From: an uncultured Bacillota bacterium
GTDB taxonomy: Bacteria; Bacillota_I; Bacilli_A; RFN20; CAG-449
Reading direction: 5' to 3'
Length of the DNA stretch: 37,047 nt
NCBI GenBank assembly: GCA_902493275.1
Contig: CABUOQ010000017.1
Coordinates: 1 to 37,047 of the forward strand
The notes under the pieces were generated by a model. That model ran no database searches. It worked only from the letters and a program-made list of their open reading frames with translations, and was not told the DNA's origin. Position 1 is the first letter of the stretch. Every line of letters starts with the position of its first letter. The position numbers and the translations under genes were made by a program. Below are positions 15,170-26,200 of this stretch, piece after piece.

Positions 15170-17916
15170 AAAAAGATAAATCATCATTAAGTTTTATTCT
15201 GTTAAAAAAAATTAAACGAGAGATAAAAACAAATTTTAAACAGTTTCTCGCTTTGATTTTAATTGCGGGCTTAGCGGTTACTTTATTTGTGGGTTTAGCG
15301 GCTAATGCCAAAAGTTTAAAGATGCGTGTCAATAGTCTTTATGAATTAGGTAACATCGCAGATATTTTTGTCTATTCTAGCGATGTTAATGAAGCGGATA
15401 AAAATAATCTTTATCAAATTGAAGGTGTAGAAAAAGTTGAAACTCGTTTTAGTTTAGATGAATGCATAATCTATCGTAATTCAGGAACGTTGATGATTAC
15501 CCCTGAAGAGAATACCATGTGTGTCCCAGCTGAATTAGAAGGTACACGTGGCGCGGTTATTGATAGCATGTTTGCTTCTATGAATAAGGATTTACAAATT
15601 GGAAAAGAGATGAAAGTTTCACTTTCTTATTCGCTAGAGGATTTAATTGGAAATAGTGAGTATGGTAAAACTCTTTTAGCTTTAACAGATGGTTTTTACG
15701 TTGGTGAAGGAGTTAATCCGTTAAGAGAAAAATTGACTATTTATCCAAAAATTACGGGATTTATGAAACATCCTGAAACTATCGAAAGAAAGATATCCAA
15801 TGGTACTTGTTTATTAGATGAAGGGGTTTTTAGAGAGTTATTTCATCAGTTTTTTGTCGACAATTTTACAAATCCTGTCGGAGAGATTATCAATGAATAT
15901 TTCTCAAAGATTTCAATTTATGATCAATATTTAATCAAGGTTAAAGATAATTATGATATCGATGAAGTTAATGACCAAATATATCGCTATTTTAATCCTA
16001 ATTCTTATGACGATAATTCTTATGATATTTCATCTAAATATTGGGGAAAATACTTTGGTAAAGATGAAAATGAAAATGAATATTCTCTTTCAATTAGAGA
16101 GGATAACATCATTTTAAATAATCAAAACTATAAAGTAATTAATGTCTCGAATAGTATTTACTATGAAATCAAAAAGATAAATGGAGACGAGAAGTATGTT
16201 TTAAAAATCTATGATAAAGGAGTGGATTTATTATCTAATCGCTATAAAGTAATCGCTTCTTTAACTAAAGATAATAATTCTTCTTTTGTAGCGTCCCTTA
16301 CTAAAGCTAATCTACCTTCTAATGCTGTTATTGAGCAAGATATCTATCAATCGGAGCAATTATGCATCGTGTTTCCAACGATATTTTTTATCGTAGCTGC
16401 GCTAGTTTTGTTAACATCTTTAAGCCAAACAATTTATCGCTCACGTCAAGAGATTGGCACTATGAAAGCTATTGGAGTTCCAAAATCAAAGATCCTTTTT
16501 CATTATATTAGTTTGGGAGTAGTATTATCTTTAATCGGGGCTGTGCTTGGAACGATTTTAGGACCATTAATTATAACTCCAATCATGAATATTAAATACT
16601 CGATATTATATAATCTGCCAGCGGTGAAATTTATCTATCCGCTAGATAGTATATTGCTTTGTATTGGAATATTTGTAATCTTATCGGCATTAGTTACTTT
16701 TTCAATCACCATTTCTGAAGTACATCTAGATCCAATATCTTCGATGAGACCGAAAAAGAATAAGGACTTTAAAGATAGTAAAAATAAAAATAGTAAAGCT
16801 GTCTCCACATTGCGTCTATCTTTAAGAATGGCTTTCAGAAATATTTTTTCTAAGAAAATTAGAATGTTCATGGTCATATTTGGAGTTATGGGATGTACAT
16901 CATTAACAGTCGCTGGATTTGGAATATTAGATACGATTTATTATGGACTAAATATGGACTTATACGATACATATAATGCCGAACTAACGATATCTTATCG
17001 CACTAATCATGAGCAAGAATCATATGAAATTTTACTTAATGAAGAAAGCATTTCCTATGTGCAACAAACACAGACAAAAGTGATTAGAGCACAAGGTGAA
17101 GAGAAAGCGATAGATACTTATTTAAATCTATTTGAAAAAAATGAATTTTATAATTCTTATGATTTTTTAGATTATATTAATGACGGGGTGGCAATATCAA
17201 ATTCCACCGCGGAAAAATTAGGAATAAAAGTTGGTGATACGGTCAATTTAATCTACTTAGGAAAATCATTCCAGACCACTTTGCAATACACTTTTGAAAG
17301 CTCTTATTGGTTAGGAATTTATGCCTTTAGCGATTCTTTTTTAGAAATGGATTTTTCTCCTAGTGGGTGCTTTATCAAAACCAAAGAAGGAATAAAACTA
17401 GATAATTATGCTGAAGAATTAAAACAAAGAATGATCAACGAAGAAGATACATTATTCGTGGGTGTAAATACGGTTGCTTCAATTCAAAAATTAGTGGATG
17501 ATACAGTCTCATCCGTAAAGATGATGTGTAATACGGTTAAAGTGTTTGCTATCTTATTAGCGATGGTCGTCACTTATAATCTTGCAGCATTAAATTTTAC
17601 AGAGCGAAAAAGAGATATTGCAACTTTAAAAGTATTAGGGTTTGCTTCTAAAGAAATCGGTCTGAGCTTAGTTTTTGAATTATTGCTATTAACGATTGTT
17701 GGGGTCATCGGAGGATTATTTTTAGGCTTTCCAATTTTGTATTTAATCATGTCGATTAATGAAACAAATTTATTACATTATATTTATCATATATCGATAT
17801 CAACATATTTTATAAGTGCTTCAATATCTCTAGGAACGGCGATTTTGGTCAACACTTATTTAGCATTCATGGCTAGTAAAGTTGATGCTGTTTCAGCGCT
17901 TAAATCGGTGGAGTAA
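15163..17916 (+). CDS. ABC transporter permease with two FtsX domains
   Basis: Membrane partner of the preceding ATPase, 917 residues. A first membrane helix (about 22-44) leads into a large extracellular domain (about 45-400), followed by three helices around 405-520, the first FtsX domain (with the cytoplasmic EIGTMKAIGVPKSKI coupling segment). After a linker rich in Lys and Asn the pattern repeats: helix near 560-580, a second extracellular domain, and three helices at about 785-905 with the matching ERKRDIATLKVLGF coupling segment. Eight helices in total, as expected for a fused pair of MacB-type half permeases. The extracellular domains were not recognised. Two bases separate its stop from addB. 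Confidence 0.92.
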   Translation: MVKKDKSSLSFILLKKIKREIKTNFKQFLALILIAGLAVTLFVGLAANAKSLKMRVNSLYELGNIADIFVYSSDVNEADKNNLYQIEGVEKVETRFSLDECIIYRNSGTLMITPEENTMCVPAELEGTRGAVIDSMFASMNKDLQIGKEMKVSLSYSLEDLIGNSEYGKTLLALTDGFYVGEGVNPLREKLTIYPKITGFMKHPETIERKISNGTCLLDEGVFRELFHQFFVDNFTNPVGEIINEYFSKISIYDQYLIKVKDNYDIDEVNDQIYRYFNPNSYDDNSYDISSKYWGKYFGKDENENEYSLSIREDNIILNNQNYKVINVSNSIYYEIKKINGDEKYVLKIYDKGVDLLSNRYKVIASLTKDNNSSFVASLTKANLPSNAVIEQDIYQSEQLCIVFPTIFFIVAALVLLTSLSQTIYRSRQEIGTMKAIGVPKSKILFHYISLGVVLSLIGAVLGTILGPLIITPIMNIKYSILYNLPAVKFIYPLDSILLCIGIFVILSALVTFSITISEVHLDPISSMRPKKNKDFKDSKNKNSKAVSTLRLSLRMAFRNIFSKKIRMFMVIFGVMGCTSLTVAGFGILDTIYYGLNMDLYDTYNAELTISYRTNHEQESYEILLNEESISYVQQTQTKVIRAQGEEKAIDTYLNLFEKNEFYNSYDFLDYINDGVAISNSTAEKLGIKVGDTVNLIYLGKSFQTTLQYTFESSYWLGIYAFSDSFLEMDFSPSGCFIKTKEGIKLDNYAEELKQRMINEEDTLFVGVNTVASIQKLVDDTVSSVKMMCNTVKVFAILLAMVVTYNLAALNFTERKRDIATLKVLGFASKEIGLSLVFELLLLTIVGVIGGLFLGFPILYLIMSINETNLLHYIYHISISTYFISASISLGTAILVNTYLAFMASKVDAVSALKSVE

Positions 17917-17918
17917 TT

Positions 17919-20138
17919 ATGAAATATAATGAACTAGATAATAGCTTTATCATAGTAAATGCTGGAGATAAGAATCGTTTTTTATATTTAAAAAATGAAT
18001 ATCCATATCTTGATTTTAAATTGTTAGATATGTCTTTTATCAAAAAGAAATTAACATATGATTATGATGATCGTAGCTTAATTTTTTTGCACCGTAAAGG
18101 ATATTCTTATGCGAATGCGAAAGATATTTTAGATAATTTATTATTTTTAAAAGAAGGAGTGTCTGATAAAGTTGATAATTTAATTGCAATTAAGCAGCAA
18201 CTAGATGATGAAAATTTATTAATCTATGATAATTCCTATGATAAATTTTTAAGTAAGCGAAAAGTTTTGATTTATCTAGCTGAAGAAGATGAGATGCTAA
18301 ATCGCTTGCTTGATATGCATAAGATTAAATATCAATATATAAAAGAAAAAAAGCAAAATCATTTGCAATGTTTTGTCTTTGAGCAATTTGAAGATGAAAT
18401 TCGCTATCTTTTTGAAAAAATATTTCATTTGATGAAAAAAGGTATTCCAGCAAACAAAATTAAAATTGTTGTTGAAGATCAAGATTATATTAAAGCGATA
18501 AGAAAATATCAAAAGATGTTCAATTTAAAGTTTGCTGGTTTAGAAGAAGAAAAATATATTTCTACTCCGGATTATTTAAACTTAATCAGAATCATGAAGA
18601 CGACAATTTTTGAACAAGCATATGATTTTATCGTGGATAAGGTCGAAGATTATATCCCTTTAGAAAAACTCTTACAGAAATATTTAATGGTAAAAGATTA
18701 TATTCTTGATGTTGAATTAGAAGATTATTTTAATTATCTAGCTAAAAATATATCTCTCACGCAAGAACATTATGATAACGAGATTAAGATTTGTTCTTTA
18801 CAAGAAGTTAATGATGAAGACTATGTCTTTGTTTTGGGCTTTAATTTAAAAAGTTATCCGCATATTTTTAATGATGATGATTATCTTAATGATGAAGAAA
18901 AACAAAAGCTAGGTTTAATGGTTTCGTTTGATAGACAAATAAAAGAAGAAGAAAAATTAATTAATAAATTGTCATCTATTGATAATTTATTTATTTCTTA
19001 TGCGGCAAATAAGGACAAGCTGGTTTATTATCAATCGCTATTAATAAAAAAATATAATATTGAACTTCTTAATTATCAATTTGAAGATAAAGTGTATTCT
19101 AAGACATATTTTAAGATGATGATGGGAAAGATTTTTGATGATGAAAGAAATTTTTCTTATCGTCATAGTTATTATGATTCGGCTTCTAAAAATGAAATTG
19201 ATTATTTGTCATATAATCATAAGTTTAATGGTTTATCATCTTTTACTATGGATAAGTTATCATTGTCATATACAGAAATACAAGCGTTTTATGAATGCCA
19301 ATTTAAATACTATATCCGTTATATAATAAAGGCCGATGAATTTGAAGAAAGTGTTCAGACAACCATCGGAAATTTTGTTCATAAATTATTGGAATTAACG
19401 ATAAAAGGACAAGCTGTTGATTTTGATAAAGCGTTAGATGAATTTGATAATCATAAAGATTTTAGAATTTTAACTCGAGCATTGAAGCCGATGATTTTAA
19501 AAGCAGTTGATAATCTTAAATCTTTAAAAGAAAAAACTTTTTTAAATAATTATCTAGCGGAAGATGATTCTTATACTTATAAAATTGATGAAAGGACAAT
19601 CCTCAATGGCAAATTTGATTTAATCTTATATGATAATAAGTATTATGTAATTATTGATTATAAAACTAATAATACTGAATTTGAAACATCTTTAGTTAAG
19701 TATGGCTTATCAATGCAATTGCCAATTTATGCTTTATTAAGTGGCGGAGAAAATTCCTCATTAAAATCTTTATCGCTTGGAGGATTATATATAAACAATG
19801 TTTTAGATAAGAATTTTTATGATGGCGATTATGATTATCTATTATTAAAAGGTTTATCATTTGATGAAAAAGCGATATCTTGTTTAGGACGAGATTTTAT
19901 TAAAAAAAGTCGAAATAAGTACGTGATTTATGATAAGGAGACATTTGATAATTTGATTGAAATCTGTAAAGAAAAATTATCTGAGGCTTCGGTAAATATT
20001 ATAAAAGGCAACTTTATCATTAATCCTAAAATGAAAAAGAATAAAAATATGTCATGCACATATTGTCCATTTAATGACATATGCTATCATGATTTTTATG
20101 ATTTTGTCTATCTAAAAGAAGAGGGGGATGATAAGTGA
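17919..20138 (+). CDS. addB: AddB-like subunit of the AddAB helicase-nuclease, shortened
   Basis: Partner of AddA in double-strand break processing. The C-terminal RecB-type PD-(D/E)XK nuclease is present: LSYTEIQAFYEC opens it, and GKFD with IIDYKT supplies the acidic and Lys catalytic residues. Four cysteines fit the AddB iron-sulfur cluster: Cys460, Cys713, Cys716 and Cys722. The N-terminal two thirds is a diverged helicase-like region without a Walker A. At 739 residues it is much shorter than the roughly 1160 of Bacillus AddB. It starts two bases after the permease stop and ends in tandem TGA codons; the second overlaps the addA start region. Identity rests on the nuclease, the cysteine pattern and the position before addA. 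Confidence 0.88.
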   Translation: MKYNELDNSFIIVNAGDKNRFLYLKNEYPYLDFKLLDMSFIKKKLTYDYDDRSLIFLHRKGYSYANAKDILDNLLFLKEGVSDKVDNLIAIKQQLDDENLLIYDNSYDKFLSKRKVLIYLAEEDEMLNRLLDMHKIKYQYIKEKKQNHLQCFVFEQFEDEIRYLFEKIFHLMKKGIPANKIKIVVEDQDYIKAIRKYQKMFNLKFAGLEEEKYISTPDYLNLIRIMKTTIFEQAYDFIVDKVEDYIPLEKLLQKYLMVKDYILDVELEDYFNYLAKNISLTQEHYDNEIKICSLQEVNDEDYVFVLGFNLKSYPHIFNDDDYLNDEEKQKLGLMVSFDRQIKEEEKLINKLSSIDNLFISYAANKDKLVYYQSLLIKKYNIELLNYQFEDKVYSKTYFKMMMGKIFDDERNFSYRHSYYDSASKNEIDYLSYNHKFNGLSSFTMDKLSLSYTEIQAFYECQFKYYIRYIIKADEFEESVQTTIGNFVHKLLELTIKGQAVDFDKALDEFDNHKDFRILTRALKPMILKAVDNLKSLKEKTFLNNYLAEDDSYTYKIDERTILNGKFDLILYDNKYYVIIDYKTNNTEFETSLVKYGLSMQLPIYALLSGGENSSLKSLSLGGLYINNVLDKNFYDGDYDYLLLKGLSFDEKAISCLGRDFIKKSRNKYVIYDKETFDNLIEICKEKLSEASVNIIKGNFIINPKMKKNKNMSCTYCPFNDICYHDFYDFVYLKEEGDDK

Positions 20139-23100
20139 TGAATTTTACTAAAGATCAGACCTCAGCATTTCAAGCTGTTGGAGAAAATGTGATTGTTTCC
20201 GCGGGTGCTGGATCAGGAAAAACACAAGTTCTTGCGGAGCGAGTTAGATATTTAGTCCAAGAGAAAAATTATAAAATTCAAGAATTTTTAATTTTAACTT
20301 TTACTGAACTAGCGGCGATGGAAATGAAATCACGAGTGAGAAAAAAACTTAGTGATATTAATTCTACACAAGTGCAATATATCGATAATGCCTCAATTTG
20401 CACATTCGATAGTTATGCGTTATCCTTTGTAAAAAAATATCATAATCTATTGAGTTTAGATAAAGATATTACTATTTTAGATGAAAATATTATTACGATT
20501 TTGATAAAAAAAGAAATCGATGAAATATTTTTATCTTTGTATGAAAAAGAAGATGAAGCTTTTGTAGCGTTGGTGAATCGTTTTTGTTTTAAAAGTGATA
20601 AATGTTTAAAAGATATCGTCTATCAAATATATAAAAAAGCGGTGGATAGTATCGATGAAGATGAGTATATCACTAACCTTATTTCAAAGGGGAATAATAA
20701 ATTATTAATCGATGAATTTTTGATTCGCTATGAGAATAGAATTGATGAATATATCGATGAATTAACGCAAGAAATTAATAGTATTGAAGATGATAATTCA
20801 AGAAAAAAGTCGTTGAAGATTTTATCTTTATATAGTGAAACTAATAATCTTGATGAAAAAGTGCTGTTTATTAAAGAGAAATTGAAAATTAGATTAAACT
20901 ATAATGATGAAGAACAAAAGCAACTAATAAATAACATTAAAGAATGTCTCAAAAAGCATGTTGAAAAGTTTATTTCTAGTGAAGTCTTATATAAAGAATA
21001 TGAAGAAAATAAAACGTTTTTAAAAACGATTATTAAGATTGTAATGCAGTTAATCCAAAAAGATAAAAATTATAAATTGGCGCATCAAGCATTTTGTTTT
21101 AATGATATCGCTAAGATGGCGATAAAAATTGTTAAAGAGAATCCGATAGTATGTGCTCAATTAAAAAAACAATATAAGACAATTATGATTGATGAGTATC
21201 AAGATACTTCTAAAGTTCAAGAGACTTTTATAACTTATATCGCTAATAATAATGTCTATCAAGTTGGCGATGTTAAACAATCTATCTATCGCTTTAGAAA
21301 AGCGACACCGGAAATTTTTATTGAAAAATTTAATAAATATAAAAATCATGATGGTGGAAGAATGATCTCTTTAAGTGATAACTTCCGTTCAAGACCGGAG
21401 GTTTTGGATGATATAAATTACATCTTTTCGCATATTATGAGTGAAGATCTAGGGGGCGCTAATTATGCGGTAGATCATATAATTGGTAAAGGTAATAAAA
21501 CTTATTCCACAATTGGTAAGGTGGAACAAGATAATCACCTTGAAGTTATTTATTATGAAGACGCCATTAATAAAGCGGATATGGAAGCGAAGATTATTGC
21601 TGAAGATATAATTAAGAAGGTTAATTCAGGTTATTTAGTTTTAGCGGATAATAAATTGCGCAAAGTGAAACTATCAGATTTTTGCATTTTAATGGATCGA
21701 GGTGTAGAATTTGAACGCTTTAAAAGTTGCTTTGCTAAATATAAAATTCCAACTTTTATTGAAAATAATGTCAATATTACGAATAATCAATTGACGTTAG
21801 CGCTTTGTAACATGTTAAGGATTGTCCGCTTTCTTGATGAAGCAAACTATGCACAAAATAAGAAATTTATTCATGCCTTTATGTCATTAGCTAGAAGTTT
21901 TGTTTATGCTTTAAATGATGAAGAATTGTTTTATATTGTTAAAAATAATCTTTTTGAACAATCGATAATTATAAAAGAGATTAAAGCTCTTATTAAAACT
22001 AATTCTCATCATACGACATATCATTTAATTTTAGATTTTATCGATTTAAAAAATATATATGGCAATCTTGTTAAATTAGGTGATATTAGAACTTATGAAA
22101 AGTATTTAGATGACCTTATCGATAATCTTTCTTCCTTGCAGCAATTTAATTTTTCTATCGAAGATTTCATTGATTATTTTGATAATGTAAGTAAGTTAGA
22201 CTTAAAAGTTAATGTTCCTTCTTCGACAACTTCTTTCGATGCAGTCAAGATTATGAATATATTTAAGTCAAAAGGATTAGAGTTTCCTATTATTTATTGT
22301 GCGGGATTATATAAGGGTTTTAATGATATGGAATATAGAAATAATATGTTTTTAATTTCTGATCATTATGGGGTGATATTTCCTGATTATCGTTTTGGAA
22401 AGACAATTCTAGCGGAAGATTATCATCATAAAGAACAACGAGATGATCTATCGGAAAAAATTCGTTTATTCTATGTTGAGTTAACTAGGGCTAAAGAAAA
22501 GATAATTTGCTTATTACCTAAAGATATTAAAGAAAAAGAATTGCAAAGTGTCACTTCACTAGGGGGATTATTATTACCGATTGTCAAAAATTTCACTTCG
22601 ATAGACTATCAAGAGGAAGATGTTAGCTTTAATCAAACAATCAATCATATAGATAATAAACTATTAACTTATGAAGATATATCTATTGAAAATAAACTGG
22701 TTCATGAAAATAAAAAGGCTAGTAAGAGTATATCTTTTAAAGCGAATAATCAAATTTTATTACGCGGTGAAAAATTACACTTTTATCTTGAATCAATTGA
22801 TTTTATGCATCCAGATTTATCTATAATTGAGGACAAATATGATCAAACTTTAATAAATAAATTTTTGAATTTATCCTTAATTAAAGATTTGAAAAATCCA
22901 AAGATATATAAAGAATATGAATTTATCGATGAAAAAGAAAATACTCATGGAATTATCGACTGTTTGATTATCGATGAAAATAAAGCGATTATTCTTGATT
23001 ATAAGTTAAAAAATATTGATGATGAGGCTTATGTAAATCAAATAAGAGTCTATTTTAACTACGTTAAAAATTATTTTAATATGACAAGTGAATGTTATTT

Positions 23101-23143
23101 ATATTCAATTTTGTCTTCTGAGATGAAAAAGATCACTTTTTAA
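20138..23143 (+). CDS. addA: AddA helicase-nuclease subunit
   Basis: UvrD/RecB-type 3'-5' helicase with a C-terminal nuclease, 1001 residues (Bacillus AddA is about 1230). Motifs in order: Q-motif FTKDQTSAF, Walker A SAGAGSGKT (21-29), Ia LTFTELAA, II IMIDEYQDT, III GDVKQSIYRFRKA, IV SDNFRSRPEV, V MNIFKSKGLEFPII, and VI RLFYVELTRAKEKI. The nuclease domain carries THGIIDCLI and IILDYKLKN, the Asp and DYK residues of PD-(D/E)XK. The ATG at 20138 overlaps the addB stop; GTG 20135 is the alternative. A G-rich ribosome binding site lies at 20121-20129. Last gene of the plsC unit. No convincing terminator follows; an AT-rich 100-base gap separates it from the giant gene. Confidence 0.95.
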   Translation: MNFTKDQTSAFQAVGENVIVSAGAGSGKTQVLAERVRYLVQEKNYKIQEFLILTFTELAAMEMKSRVRKKLSDINSTQVQYIDNASICTFDSYALSFVKKYHNLLSLDKDITILDENIITILIKKEIDEIFLSLYEKEDEAFVALVNRFCFKSDKCLKDIVYQIYKKAVDSIDEDEYITNLISKGNNKLLIDEFLIRYENRIDEYIDELTQEINSIEDDNSRKKSLKILSLYSETNNLDEKVLFIKEKLKIRLNYNDEEQKQLINNIKECLKKHVEKFISSEVLYKEYEENKTFLKTIIKIVMQLIQKDKNYKLAHQAFCFNDIAKMAIKIVKENPIVCAQLKKQYKTIMIDEYQDTSKVQETFITYIANNNVYQVGDVKQSIYRFRKATPEIFIEKFNKYKNHDGGRMISLSDNFRSRPEVLDDINYIFSHIMSEDLGGANYAVDHIIGKGNKTYSTIGKVEQDNHLEVIYYEDAINKADMEAKIIAEDIIKKVNSGYLVLADNKLRKVKLSDFCILMDRGVEFERFKSCFAKYKIPTFIENNVNITNNQLTLALCNMLRIVRFLDEANYAQNKKFIHAFMSLARSFVYALNDEELFYIVKNNLFEQSIIIKEIKALIKTNSHHTTYHLILDFIDLKNIYGNLVKLGDIRTYEKYLDDLIDNLSSLQQFNFSIEDFIDYFDNVSKLDLKVNVPSSTTSFDAVKIMNIFKSKGLEFPIIYCAGLYKGFNDMEYRNNMFLISDHYGVIFPDYRFGKTILAEDYHHKEQRDDLSEKIRLFYVELTRAKEKIICLLPKDIKEKELQSVTSLGGLLLPIVKNFTSIDYQEEDVSFNQTINHIDNKLLTYEDISIENKLVHENKKASKSISFKANNQILLRGEKLHFYLESIDFMHPDLSIIEDKYDQTLINKFLNLSLIKDLKNPKIYKEYEFIDEKENTHGIIDCLIIDENKAIILDYKLKNIDDEAYVNQIRVYFNYVKNYFNMTSECYLYSILSSEMKKITF

Positions 23144-23243
23144 GATACATATGTAAATTAAAGTGTTACTTTGTTACTTAAAATATTGGCTTAAAAAATA
23201 ATATATTGGATAGTTTTTTTAAAAAAAGTAAAATAAAATTGAT

Positions 23244-26200
23244 ATGAAAAAAGTTTTATTAATTACTATTATAAGTTTAACCGCGACAGTTTCTGTTGCT
23301 GGTTTATCTTACAAGTTCTTCCATAAGAACAATGAAGAGATATCTAATATTGATGAAGATGATCCTCTTTACCGCAATGAAGTTATGGATAAGCCTACAT
23401 CAGGCGATCCTTCCACAACTGATCCGCTTGATAATTTATTTATTGCTCAGGGGGAGTTTCTTAAACAAAAATATAAATCGACAATTACTGATGGAAATTG
23501 TAATGCTGTAATTTATGGTATTAATCAAAATCAAACAGTGCATAATCGTAAGTATATTAATGTTGATGAAGCCTTCCAAGAATCTATCTCTAATTCCAGT
23601 ATCGTGCATGTAGCTAAGCAACGATACGTAACCTCGAATGACTATTTAATTAGAAATGGTAAAAATGGAACCATTACTGAAAATAGCGCTTCATTTGAAG
23701 ATGTTAAAGCTATTACTAGAGAAAGTTATTTAAATCAATTTGGATCATTTCCATTTAATTTTACAAATTACGTTTTAAATAAAGAATCAGTTAACTCATA
23801 TGAAGTAATTGAAAATGGAGAAAACTTTGTTTGTAAATATAATTTAAATGTCGATGTAGCTACTGTCAAATATGCTAGAGAGACAAAAACGATGGCAGGT
23901 TCATCATCTTTGCCTTCTTTTGTTGGAGCAAATATTGTGGTTACCATGGATAAAAACTGGATTGTTTCACAAATTGATACTTATGATGAATATGATATAG
24001 ATATTATTGCTAGAGTGAGATGTAAGGCTCGATTACAAAATTATTACTATTATCAGACAGATCCATATAATATTCCGGAAAGAGAAATATTTAGCAAATA
24101 TTTTGGCTCTATTCCAATTGAAGGCGATGAAGTTATAGAAAAGACCTCTCAAGATTACTTAATGGATGCGGCTAATCAACTATTAAATGATGAAAAAGGA
24201 GTTAATATTAGGGGTAATATTAAAGTAAATGATAAAAACATAAAATTAAATGCGTTTATTAATTTAGCTAGCAAGATAATCAAAGTTAATCTTAATGATG
24301 CCCTTAATATATTTTATCAAGATGAAAATCTATATTTTAATTATGGAAAAATATTCGCCAAAGTTTCAATGGATGAACTTGTTGATGTCATTAATTATTA
24401 TTTAGGAATTAATATAAAAACTTTTGATATTTCTTCTCTTTTAGAAAATGAAAATGTCGCATCATCATTACAGAATATGAATACGGTTAAAGATGGTGAC
24501 ATGTTGAAACTAACTTTGACAATGTTCCCAGTGGTGATAAAGTTAAATTTAAAAATTAACAATGAGAATGTCGCTTCGTTTACTTCGATTGATCTTAATT
24601 TAAATGTCAAAGATATAAAAGTTCAAGGCAATATCGCTTTCGTAAAAGATTCATATTCTTATAAGAGTATTCCAGATAATGTCGAAACTATTTCAAATGT
24701 AAAAAATAATATTGTCTCAATCCAACAATTTTTAGCAAAAGAAAATTATAATATAAAGCTTGATTTTGATTATAAAGATGTGGTTATTAGTGTTGATGCC
24801 TATTTAAATGTCATCAAAGATAAATTTACTTTACAAGCTGAAGCAAAGATAAATTATAATGAAGAAGAATTTGATATTTCTTTAAGTTATATTGATGATT
24901 ATCTATATTTATCGTATGAAAATAATATCGCTTTAAAATTGTCGTTAGAAGAAACACAATTATTAGTTACTAAAATTGATCAAATATTTAATTTAGGATT
25001 ATCTGATAAAGCAAATATGTTCGATTCTTCGTTTATTGAGAATCTCAATTTTGAAAATATCGTCGAAAGCATCTCTTGTAATAGCGATGGTTTATCTGGC
25101 AAAGTTAATCTAACAGAATTTGGATTTAATTCTATATTAGATTTAGATTACATACCAGACCAAGAAATTAAATTAAATATTCCACATTTTGGTAGTATTT
25201 CAGTAAAAAATAGTGAAGCACAAGAATTAAAAGCTGTTCCAGAAGCATATATGTGCTATCAAGATATCGCGTTATATTTGGATACGATTAGTGACTTATT
25301 AGATGGTGGAAGCGCTGGTTTAGACCTTGATTTAGCCTTTGCAATCGATGAAAAAACCACTATGGCAATTGATGGACATCTCGATTTGAATTTTAAAGTG
25401 ACTGATAAGCCTTTAAAAGATTCATTCGAATTCTATTTTGATATCAACATTAGCGTATTAGATTATAGTTTCAATGTGACAGGTGGATATCAAGATAATA
25501 ATTTATATATTTCGTTATTAGGTAAGAATATTGTTTTATCTTATCAAGATGTTAAAGACGTGATTAATGTTGCCGCGGAAACATTTGCTCTTGATAAGAA
25601 AACTATCAATGAAGTTTATAATATTTTAGAAAATGATATTCATAGTATTTCACTTAGCAATAGTATTTCTTCAATTAAAAACGTAATATCGATGATTGAA
25701 ATTGTTAGTGATAAAATTTCATTTAATATTGGAAAAAATCAAATTAGCCTCGATGCGATAGACAAAGAAAATCTTATTTTAGGAATTTCATCTTTGGGTG
25801 AAGCAAATATTCATCTTAGTGAAGATAATATCGATTTAGGCTCATTTAACAAATCTTCCGATTTAAGCAAAAATGATCTCATAACAATAATTAAAACCGC
25901 ACAAAAAATTGTATCTCAAATCGATGTTAGAGATTTAAAAATTAACGCAAATTTCTCATACAAAAATATTGATATAGTAGGCGATTTATATATTCATATT
26001 CAAGATGGAGAAAAATTTAATATCAATATCGATGGAACTATTACTTTGATATATAATAATGAAAATATAATATTAAATGTTCAATATATCAATAATAGTC
26101 TATATCTATCATATAAGAATAATATTGGTATTAATCTTGAATATGAACAGGCGTTATCTTTAATAAATAAGGTTTTAACTAAGATTGGTCAAGAACCTTT

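Noticed and set aside
20136..20141. Mycoplasma-type code with TGA read as Trp
   Set aside because: addB ends with two tandem TGA codons exactly where addA begins in another frame, and Trp in the proteins is encoded by TGG.
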